The notes below the pieces were generated by a model, which saw only the letters and a program-made list of their open reading frames with translations, did not search any database and was not told the origin of the DNA. Positions 7,796-14,805 of a stretch of 22,398 nt of DNA are shown here, one piece after another. The stretch covers positions 1 to 22,398 of the forward strand of contig DASCNA010000036.1 of the NCBI GenBank assembly GCA_036011305.1. The letters run 5' to 3'. A program made the translations under genes and the position numbers. Positions within the stretch are counted from its first letter, which is position 1; each line of letters begins with the position of its first letter. This DNA is from DASCNA01 sp036011305 (GTDB lineage Bacteria; Verrucomicrobiota; Lentisphaeria; Victivallales; GWF2-38-69).

Positions 7796-8561
7796 GATTA
7801 TTGATTTAAGTATAACAATAGAAAATAATTTGCCATCTGATCCAGAAATGATGATTCCAGAAATAAAATATGCGGATCATAAAACAGGAGCGCATCAGAT
7901 GGAACTTTTCTTTCCAGGGTTAAAAAAAGAGTTATTGCCTAATAAACTAGGGTGGGCTATTGAAAATATAAATCTGACAACACATTCTGGTACTCATCTG
8001 GATGCACCGTATCATTTTCATCCGACAATGGATAATGGATTGCCGGCTTTAAAAATAGATGAAATACCTTTGGAGTGGTGTTTCTCTGATGGTGTACTTC
8101 TGGATTTTAGATTTAAAAATGATGGTGATAAAATAACTGTTTCTGATATTAAAAAGGAATTAAAAAGGATTGACTATTCTATTAAACCTTTTGATATTGT
8201 TTTAATACAGACAGGTGCAGATGACTCATGGGGTAAAAAAGAGTATTTGACCAGGGGGGCAGGAATGACCCGAGAAAGTACTCTGTTTTTATTAGAACAA
8301 GGGGTAAAAATAACAGGAATTGATGCTTGGAGTTGGGATCGCCCCTTGCCGTTTATAGCTGAAGAATACAGCAAAACAGGTAATCCTGATATAATTTGGG
8401 AAGCTCATTTCGCAGGTATAGAGAAAGGTTATTGCCATATGGAAAAAATGGCTAATTTTTCTAAGATAAAGAAAGCATATGGTTTTAAGATATCATGTTT
8501 TCCTATTAAAATAAAAAATGCTAGCGCTGGATGGGTAAGACCTGTAGCCATAATTTCTTAG
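7779..8561 (+). CDS. Putative cyclase / metal-dependent hydrolase (KynB-like fold)
   Basis: Member of the putative cyclase family that includes bacterial kynurenine formamidase KynB and proteins linked to polyketide antibiotics. The metal-binding signature HSGTHLDAPYHF is at 69-80 (H69, H73, D75 and H79 as expected ligands), and the N terminus KIIDLSITIENNLPSDPE is typical. At 260 residues it is longer than KynB (about 210). The only sensible start is TTG at 7779, with GAAGGA about 10 bases upstream, inside the end of arnD. Translation is therefore probably coupled to arnD. A run of eight A spans the junction and loss of one A would fuse the two frames. The substrate is unknown; cleaving a formamide or closing or opening a ring are the family's options. 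Its position among Arn-like genes suggests a modified sugar or lipid substrate, which is inference. Confidence 0.8.
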   Translation: MQKKCKIIDLSITIENNLPSDPEMMIPEIKYADHKTGAHQMELFFPGLKKELLPNKLGWAIENINLTTHSGTHLDAPYHFHPTMDNGLPALKIDEIPLEWCFSDGVLLDFRFKNDGDKITVSDIKKELKRIDYSIKPFDIVLIQTGADDSWGKKEYLTRGAGMTRESTLFLLEQGVKITGIDAWSWDRPLPFIAEEYSKTGNPDIIWEAHFAGIEKGYCHMEKMANFSKIKKAYGFKISCFPIKIKNASAGWVRPVAIIS

Positions 8562-8641
8562 AATATTTGTTTGTATTTCTTCATTTGCCTGATTAATTAT
8601 TATCTTTTTGAACTTGCTATTTATTCTAGAGGTTATTTTTG

Positions 8642-9886
8642 ATGTATGGCGATAATTATAATACTGATTCAGATCGTTCTGTATTAATTGTTTTGATGCT
8701 GACTATTGTCATTGAAATGATGGGGCTTGGGTTAGTGTTACCATTGTTTCCGGCTCTTTTTCTGGAAGTATCTGCACATAGCTTAGTCTCTCCAGATGTT
8801 AGTATGTTTTGGAGATACTTTTTGTATTCTGTAGGTTTTGTAATGTGGCCGATAGGAGCATTTTTTGGTACACCTTTTCTTGGCACTTTATCTGATAAAT
8901 TTGGTAGAAAAAGCATTATAGTTACCTGTTTACTTGCTACAGCAGTAAGTTATTTAATAATGGGATGGGCTGTTCAGGATGGCTTAATTGTTGCTTTTTT
9001 TGTAGGACGTCTATTATCAGGTTTTTTTGGAGGCTGTTATGATATTGCACAGGCCGCTACAGCAGATCTTAGTACTCCTGAAACTAAAGCAAGGAATATG
9101 GGATGGATTACTTTTGCTGTCGCCATAGGAATAATTATTGGACCATTAATATCAGGTTTTACTACTGACAGCAATATATTTTCATGGTTTTCAGTAAATA
9201 CTCCATTTTGGATAGCTGCAGTTTTAACAATAATTAACGCATCTTTTTTAATCCGGTTTTTAAAAGAAACATTTGCTAAAAAAGGAAATGCAAAAATTGA
9301 ATTTTTTAAGGTCTTTTCAGCTTTTATGTTTATATTTACAGACAAAAGAGTATTTAGCCTTGGATTAGCATTTTTCTCTATTACTTTTGCCTGGGGTCTT
9401 TATATAATTGGCATACCATTAATATTGGAAACATTGTTTCATTTTGACATTCAATATATAGGTATTATTTTTTGCCTGCTCGGTGCAGGAAATGCCTTTA
9501 GTATTCTTTTTCTGCAAAAATGGTTTTTAAAAAGATTTTCTCTTGAAAAGATCTTTATTATGTCAGCCTCTACAGTTGCACTAATAATGATTATTTCTGG
9601 AATCTTTCCTAGTGAAATTTTGCTTTGGATATCAGCATTTTTAATGGGGACAATAGAAATTCTTAATTACAGCAGTCTGCTTGCTTTATGTTCCAATGCT
9701 GTTACTCAAAATGAGCAGGGAGCACTTATGGGAGGCGTGGGGGCAATGTCAAGCGTAGCATTTTTGGTGTCAGGTATTTTACTGGCACCATTAAGCAAAA
9801 TATATATACCACTTTCAATTATTATTGTAGGTGTTATGTATGTCATCAGCTGTGTTATTATAATTTACAAAATTAAAAACAGTTAA
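8642..9886 (+). CDS. MFS transporter, drug:H+ antiporter (TetA-like) type
   Basis: A 414-residue protein with about 12 hydrophobic segments. The loop after the second segment carries the MFS motif A, GTLSDKFGRKSI (81-92), and the N terminus (VIEMMGLGLVLPLFPALFLE) resembles the TetA-type efflux group. Such proteins usually export small hydrophobic molecules with proton exchange. The ATG at 8642 has TAGAGGT 8 bases upstream; an in-frame TTG at 8639 is too close to that site. The gene follows the cyclase after 80 bases with no terminator and precedes the lipocalin-like gene by 25 bases, so it is likely part of the arnC operon. It may export the product made by this locus or confer resistance to it. 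The substrate cannot be predicted. Confidence 0.88.
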   Translation: MYGDNYNTDSDRSVLIVLMLTIVIEMMGLGLVLPLFPALFLEVSAHSLVSPDVSMFWRYFLYSVGFVMWPIGAFFGTPFLGTLSDKFGRKSIIVTCLLATAVSYLIMGWAVQDGLIVAFFVGRLLSGFFGGCYDIAQAATADLSTPETKARNMGWITFAVAIGIIIGPLISGFTTDSNIFSWFSVNTPFWIAAVLTIINASFLIRFLKETFAKKGNAKIEFFKVFSAFMFIFTDKRVFSLGLAFFSITFAWGLYIIGIPLILETLFHFDIQYIGIIFCLLGAGNAFSILFLQKWFLKRFSLEKIFIMSASTVALIMIISGIFPSEILLWISAFLMGTIEILNYSSLLALCSNAVTQNEQGALMGGVGAMSSVAFLVSGILLAPLSKIYIPLSIIIVGVMYVISCVIIIYKIKNS

Positions 9887-9911
9887 AACTTTTAAATGGG
9901 AGTTCTTCATT

Positions 9912-10334
9912 ATGGACAGAAAAATAATTTTAGGTGCTTGGAGACTTTCTGAGTGGTATATGGAAGATAAGTCCGGAGATGTGTACCATCCATTCGGTAA
10001 GGAAGTTGATGGATTTATTATGTATACTTCTGACTATTATATGTCTGCCAATATTGTTGCATTATCAAGAAAAAATTGTATCTCTGAAGGTGTTGGTTTA
10101 GAAAGTCTGCATCAGGGCAAAGGTTCTTATTTAAGCTATTCAGGTAGTTATACTTTATATAAAGATAGAGTAATTCACCATGTTAAAGTATCGCTTATTC
10201 CTGAATGGATAAATAATGACCAGGAAAGGTTCTATAAAATTCAGGATAATAAATTGATTATAAATTCGTTCACAGAAAAAAGTGATAAAACTGTTTTTAA
10301 ACATACACTTGTATGGGAAAAGTGCTGCAACTGA
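9912..10334 (+). CDS. Lipocalin-like domain protein
   Basis: A 140-residue protein matching the pattern of the bacterial/fungal lipocalin-like family (Lipocalin_5): it begins ILGAWRLSEWYME, continues with a G-x-Y-x-PFG segment (GDVYHPFG), then GFIMYTSDYYMSAN, a mid-region YSGSYTLYKDRVIHHV, and ends with strand-like repeats (KLIINSF, FKHTLVWEK). No signal peptide or membrane segment is present, so it is probably cytoplasmic. Members of this family recur in secondary-metabolite gene clusters, where they may bind or cyclise hydrophobic intermediates, but few have been studied. The ATG has AATGGGAG at about 9 bases. It is the last gene of the rightward group and its stop lies 1 base from the end of the converging asparagine synthase gene. 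The domain call is moderately secure; the function is not known. Confidence 0.72.
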   Translation: MDRKIILGAWRLSEWYMEDKSGDVYHPFGKEVDGFIMYTSDYYMSANIVALSRKNCISEGVGLESLHQGKGSYLSYSGSYTLYKDRVIHHVKVSLIPEWINNDQERFYKIQDNKLIINSFTEKSDKTVFKHTLVWEKCCN

Positions 10335-10335
10335 T

Positions 10336-11382
10336 TTAGAGAATGAATTCAGTGTACCATATTTCAAAAATAATAAGAGACCATAATAAATAGCTATGAT
10401 CGTTTCTATAAGTTTGGTGTTCCCATAATAAATTTGCAACAGAGCTTCTTTTTATAAAACCATCTTTGACACTGTTTCCGTTCATTAGTAAATCTGTAGA
10501 TTTTTTCTTCCATTTTTTTCTCAGCCAATTTGAAACAGGTACACCAAATCCCATTTTATTTCTATGAATTAGACTTTGCGGAATATCTTTTTTAAAAGCA
10601 TCTCTTAGTATACGTTTTCTGGAATTTAGCTTTTGTTTGTATTCTAATGGCAATGATGCTGCAAATTCTACAATTTTATGATCCATGAAAGGACTTCTGA
10701 TCTCTAGTGAGTTTGCCATGGATGCAATATCAATTTTAGTCAAAATATCACCATTGAGATATGTTGTAAGATCTGTTTCTATAATTTTCTCTACACTGTT
10801 TTCTGTAGTTGATTCATTGATTAGGCTGCAAAACATTTTGTCAGTTTGAATTAAATTGCCGTCGAATATTTTCTCTCCATATATTGATTTTTTTTGATTT
10901 TCGCTGCATCTGCTTAAAATATCTAAATATCTACTCTTTTTGCTTGTAGCTAACGCGTGTGTTATTCTGTTAAGTTTACCTAAAAATGTTCTTTCATCAG
11001 CACCTTTAGCAGTTACTTTGCTTATGCAGGAATGGATTAATTTTCTGATGCTCTGAGGAAGAATGTCACAATGAGATAAATTTCTAAATATAAGATATCT
11101 GTAATATCCAGCAAAAAGTTCATCAGCACCATCTCCACTTAAGGCTACAGTAATTTTTTTGACGGCAAATTTACTAAGATAATAAGTTGGAATCATTGAA
11201 GCATCAGAATACGGTTCCCCATAATGTGGAACAAGCTTATTTAAGATATCAAAGTCAGAAGGATCAACTAGAAGTTCATGGTGAATTGTGTTGTATTTAC
11301 ATGATGCAGTTTTTGCATATTTTCTCTCATCATACTTACTGTTTTCAAATCCAATGGTAAAAGATTCTATAGGCTCACTTTT
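10336..11382 (-). pseudogene. asnB: Asparagine synthase, C-terminal part after a frameshift
   Basis: This frame continues the synthetase domain interrupted at 11375-11385. Read from 11382 it begins KKSEPIESFTIGFENSKYDE, the expected sequence directly after the N-terminal fragment, and goes on through VALSGDGADELFAGYYRY (the conserved SGxGxDE loop), DLTTYLNGDILTKID, the SPFMDHKIVEFA segment and KMGFGVPVSNWLR near the C terminus. All conserved parts are present, so the only damage seen is the single frameshift. The first internal ATG is at 11196, but initiation there would omit the start of the synthetase domain and could not give an active enzyme alone. The gene ends 1 base from the lipocalin-like gene on the other strand. 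Confidence 0.85.
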
Positions 11383-12220
11383 TTAATTCAGCAGCAATAG
11401 ATGTTATAATCGTAGAGTCTATTCCGCCTGAAAGAAATGTCCCTAGAGGTACATCTGACATCAGTCTTTTAGAAACAGATTCTTTTAACAAGAATCTTAA
11501 ATTTTCCGCAGCATCATCATATTTGATATTTAGTTTATTATTGAAAGAGCACTGCCAGTATTTTTTTAAATTAATATCCGATTTATTTAAATTAAATTCT
11601 AAATAATGAGCAGGCGGCAGTTTATACATGTATTTATATATAGTATTTGGTGCTGGTATATACTGCAGGGTAAGATAATCATGAAAAGATTGATGATTGA
11701 TACTCTTATCTGCATTTGGATGTTTTACTATTGCCTGCAGTTCGCTTGAGAATAAAAATATCTTATCTTTAAAGTAATAATTTAAAGGTTTTTGCCCCAT
11801 TCTATCACGGGCTAAAAATAGTTTTTTGTTATGATTATCGTAGATGGCAAAAGCAAACATGCCGTCAAGTAGCTCTAAACAGTTAATCCCATATTCTTCA
11901 TAAAGATGTAGTATTACTTCTGTGTCACATTTAGTTTTAAAAATATGGCCTTTATTAATTAAATCTTTTTTTAATGAAGTATGATTATATATTTCACCAT
12001 TATATGTTATCCATATATTATCGTTTTCATTACTAAGTGGTTGAAAACCGCTGTTTATATCTATTATGGAAAGTCGTTTATGTGCGAGTCCGACATTATT
12101 GATAATTTTTATGCCTTCCCCATCAGGGCCTCTATGAGATTGAGCATTATTCATGTTTCTTAGGATAGCCTGGGAAACTGCTTTTTTATCAATATTTATT
12201 ATTCCTGAAATACCGCACAT
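11375..12220 (-). pseudogene. asnB: Asparagine synthase (glutamine-hydrolysing), N-terminal part
   Basis: Class II glutamine amidotransferase domain followed by the start of the ATP-pyrophosphatase synthetase domain. Together they make asparagine, or an amide in a natural product, from aspartate, glutamine and ATP. The mature-type N terminus MCGISGI with the nucleophile Cys2 fixes the start. RGPDGEG, YNGEIYNH and the PP-loop SGGIDST (264-270) are present. The frame ends after 281 residues at a TGA just beyond TTAAAAAAG. Removing one A from the A6 run restores one ORF of about 627 residues, within the usual family length (about 550-640). So this is one gene in two frames: a recent inactivation, a homopolymer error, or less probably recoding. 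It is transcribed against the surrounding genes and diverges from the CYTH gene. Lipid- or polysaccharide-linked AsnB-like amidases are an alternative role. Confidence 0.85.
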
Positions 12221-12333
12221 AATAAAGAGTATTTATTATTATAATGATTATGGACCTAACATAGTTTATAATATATTTATACATCTTAATTTATATTTTT
12301 TGTATTAATCAGTAAAAAATATCCAGGATAAAT

Positions 12334-12819
12334 ATGGGAACCGAAATTGAACGAAAATTTCTTTTAACTAATGATAATTGGAAGAAAAATGCTGTAGGAG
12401 TATATTTTTGTCAAGGCTACATACCCACTGTCAATAATACAGCAGTTAGAGTCAGGATAGCAGGAAATAAAAGCTTCATAACTATAAAAAGCAGTATTGT
12501 AGGTATTACAAGGAATGAATTCGAATATGAAATTCCTTTGGAAGATGCTAAGACAATGTTGCATTTACTGTGTGCTAAGCCATTAATTGAAAAAACTAGA
12601 TATAAGGTTTTATATAAAAATAAGGTATGGGAAATTGATTTGTTTGAAAGAGAAAACAGAGGTTTGCAGTTTGCTGAGATAGAGTTGGATAGTGAAACAG
12701 AAATCTTCGAAAAACCTGATTGGATTGGGAGAGAGGTAACCGGAGATATGAAATATTGCAATTCTAATTTGGTTAAATACCCATTTACAAAATGGAAAGA
12801 TAATGAAAAAAATCATTAA
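12334..12819 (+). CDS. CYTH-domain protein, probable triphosphate-processing enzyme
   Basis: A 161-residue single CYTH domain, the triphosphate tunnel fold of class IV adenylate cyclases, thiamine triphosphatases and inorganic triphosphatases. The signature ExExK is present as E4-I-E6-R-K8 at the very start, followed by the alternating charged strands expected of the tunnel (AVRVRI, FITIKS, FEYEIP, WEIDLF, FAEIELDSE). The size and the short N terminus resemble stand-alone bacterial tripolyphosphatases (the Nitrosomonas type) more than the two-domain YgiF. The ATG follows CAGGAT at about 5 bases. The ArnT-like gene follows in the same direction after 30 bases. A perfect 14-base palindrome (12817-12830) covers its stop codon. 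The substrate cannot be assigned. Confidence 0.85.
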   Translation: MGTEIERKFLLTNDNWKKNAVGVYFCQGYIPTVNNTAVRVRIAGNKSFITIKSSIVGITRNEFEYEIPLEDAKTMLHLLCAKPLIEKTRYKVLYKNKVWEIDLFERENRGLQFAEIELDSETEIFEKPDWIGREVTGDMKYCNSNLVKYPFTKWKDNEKNH

Positions 12820-12849
12820 TATCGATATTATAATAATACGGAGTTAAGA

Positions 12850-14481
12850 ATGAATGATTTAGATGTAGAACCTAAGTTAAGCAGAAAAACTGTTACCTTG
12901 CATTGTATTTTACTTTTTATATTTTCAATGCTGCTGTTTCTTACTTTCAATTATGATATTGAAATTATAAAAATAGATGCAAGATGGGCTCTTTTTGTGA
13001 GATATATGTTTATAGACGGGATAAATTATTTCCCGACTATTTTTAATCATCCATATCCTGATTATCCTGTAGTTTTTACTCTGCTATCCTACTGGATTGC
13101 ATCTGTTATCCATACTGTAAATATGTTTGCAATTACTTTGCCGACTTCTATTATGGCTGCAATTACTGTTGTTTTTACATATTTGATAGGTCTTTTTCAT
13201 TCACGGAAACAGGCTTTATATGCTGTTATAATTTTATTGTTCAGCGTGAAATTTTTTGAATGCGCAAGAACTCCAAATCCTGATTTTTTTGTAGCTGCAG
13301 TTACAACGATTGCATTTTATTTTACGTACAGGTCTATTTTAAACAGATCTAAAACTTTTTTATGGATTGTTCCAATTTGTTTTATTATAGGGTTTTGTTT
13401 TAGAGGTCCAATTGGATTAGTTGTCCCTGCTGGGGCCATATGTTTAACTTTTTTATTCAGCAGGAGAATAAAATCATTCTTTATTATTGGTATTCTTGCC
13501 GTTTTACTGTTAGCGCTTGGTATTTTGGCAACTTACCTGATTGCTTATTTGCAGGCAGGCCCTAAGTTTGCTGAAAATGTCATTTTTGCGCAGGCTTTGG
13601 GTAGGTTTGGAGATACATCTCCATTTTATTATTATTTTTTGGCATCTTTCGGCTCATATGCGATTTCATATCCTGCAGCAATTTTAGCGATTATTTTCTT
13701 CAATAAAAAATTTATTAATAAATATGAAGTTGATAGTGAATTTCATATGCTGAAATACTTGTTTATCTGGTTTATTATTATATTTATTGGTTTATCTATC
13801 CCAGGAAGTAAACAGGATAGATATCTTCTTGCATCTATACCGGCTTTGGCTTTAATGTCTTCATTTTTCTTTAATGAAAAATATATATCTAACTGGCTTC
13901 ATAAGTTAATTGTAAGATTTCTAAATTTTATCCTGTTTTACATGCCTATTATACTGTTTATAGCCTTATGGATAGGATATATAGTTGTAAGTTTGTTAAA
14001 AATAAAAATTGATTATCCTATTTTAGTCCCGGCGGTTTCATTAATTGTGCTGTCTGTTTTTGCCTATACGGTTGTAAGAATATTAAAATTGAGAAATAAT
14101 CAATTAATGAAATTGTTGATTGGATTATTATCCTTTTTTATTTTAATGGTAACGTTTTTACAACCACTTAATATTCAGCATGAATCTTCAATTAAGTTTG
14201 TCAATGCTGTGCAAAAAATCAGGAAAAATAATAGACCGATAGTTTTTTTCAGATTGGGTCCTGACGGAGATGATTTAAAATATCTTGTTAACATAAAGAA
14301 ACTGTTCGTACCTATATGTTTAAATAATCCTGAAGAAATAGCTAAATATAATAAACCTTATATTGTTATTGTTAAATCATCAAAATTTGCACTGATTCCG
14401 AAGCAGATCAGAGATAGGATTCATATTCTTGTAAAGGGTAAGCTTGGACATGTTGACTGCATGGCTGTTCAATTTGATTAA
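12850..14481 (+). CDS. ArnT/PMT-like membrane glycosyltransferase (GT83 type)
   Basis: A 543-residue integral membrane protein with about 11-13 hydrophobic segments and a soluble-looking C-terminal end, matching ArnT in size (550 in E. coli) and layout. ArnT moves aminoarabinose from undecaprenyl phosphate to lipid A on the periplasmic face. The first periplasmic loop holds D43 in IDARWALF, the position of the catalytic-site Asp of the PMT superfamily, followed by HPYPDYPV where ArnT has a YFEKP-like motif. TPNPD (141-145) and RGPIGLVVP (about 185-193) match further conserved patches. GGAG lies 6 bases before the ATG. It shares a direction with arnC/arnD but is separated from them by about 5 kb and by the oppositely directed asnB. 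The acceptor may be lipid A or another lipid. The superfamily is secure, ArnT orthology is not. Confidence 0.82.
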   Translation: MNDLDVEPKLSRKTVTLHCILLFIFSMLLFLTFNYDIEIIKIDARWALFVRYMFIDGINYFPTIFNHPYPDYPVVFTLLSYWIASVIHTVNMFAITLPTSIMAAITVVFTYLIGLFHSRKQALYAVIILLFSVKFFECARTPNPDFFVAAVTTIAFYFTYRSILNRSKTFLWIVPICFIIGFCFRGPIGLVVPAGAICLTFLFSRRIKSFFIIGILAVLLLALGILATYLIAYLQAGPKFAENVIFAQALGRFGDTSPFYYYFLASFGSYAISYPAAILAIIFFNKKFINKYEVDSEFHMLKYLFIWFIIIFIGLSIPGSKQDRYLLASIPALALMSSFFFNEKYISNWLHKLIVRFLNFILFYMPIILFIALWIGYIVVSLLKIKIDYPILVPAVSLIVLSVFAYTVVRILKLRNNQLMKLLIGLLSFFILMVTFLQPLNIQHESSIKFVNAVQKIRKNNRPIVFFRLGPDGDDLKYLVNIKKLFVPICLNNPEEIAKYNKPYIVIVKSSKFALIPKQIRDRIHILVKGKLGHVDCMAVQFD

Positions 14482-14516
14482 ATGGTTAACTGAAAGTACA
14501 TTATTATATTTTATAT

Positions 14517-14545
14517 TTGAGTTAGAAAATATTTAGAAATCTAAT
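14517..14545 (+). promoter_or_regulatory. Candidate promoter before the small ORF and PKS
   Basis: TTGAGT (14517-14522) and TCTAAT (14540-14545) are spaced by 17 bases in the 117-base gap after the ArnT-like gene. The -10 differs from consensus at one position and the -35 at two. No terminator separates the PKS from the upstream gene, so read-through is also possible. Confidence 0.3.
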
Positions 14546-14598
14546 GAATAAAAAATATAAACATATAACTGCAATCTAAAATAATATGAAAACAATTA

Positions 14599-14802
14599 AT
14601 GAATATGAGCGATAAAATACTTTTACTGAAAAGATATATCATTGAGTATATTGATGGTCAAATTGGAAATAGATCTGAAATTGAACATTCTATATTTAGA
14701 AATTTTATTAATTGTATTGTAAATATTATTTACTTATCGGGAAGAATCAAAGTTTCTGTAAATTCTTCAATATATTTTCTGGAAACAATAAAAGGTTTAT
14801 AA
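14599..14802 (+). CDS. Small hypothetical protein directly upstream of the PKS
   Basis: An ORF of 67 residues (65 if the ATG at 14605 is used) ending 3 bases before the PKS start codon. I do not recognise the protein. It is rich in Ile, Lys, Asn and Ser, predicted mostly helical from its heptad-like hydrophobic spacing (KILLLKRYIIEYI, FRNFINCIVNIIYL), with no Cys pair, signal peptide or clear membrane segment. It lacks an ACP GxDSL motif and the tryptophans of MbtH proteins. No good Shine-Dalgarno precedes either ATG, which weakens the case. The tight spacing, and the PKS Shine-Dalgarno AAAGG lying inside its last codons, favour a translated leader or a small partner protein coupled to the PKS. 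It could also be a chance ORF in AT-rich DNA. Confidence 0.45.
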   Translation: MNMSDKILLLKRYIIEYIDGQIGNRSEIEHSIFRNFINCIVNIIYLSGRIKVSVNSSIYFLETIKGL

Positions 14803-14805
14803 TCA

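Noticed and set aside
11375..11387. A canonical -1 slippery heptamer, A AAA AAG, is in frame at the asparagine synthase break, as in E. coli dnaX.
   Set aside because: A -1 shift there leads to GTG AGC CTA TAG and stops within four codons. The continuing synthetase frame needs +1, so dnaX-type recoding does not explain the split.
12417..12761. 114-codon antisense ORF within the CYTH gene.
   Set aside because: The plus-strand frame has the clear EIERK signature and CYTH strand pattern; the antisense product has no known motif or translation signal.
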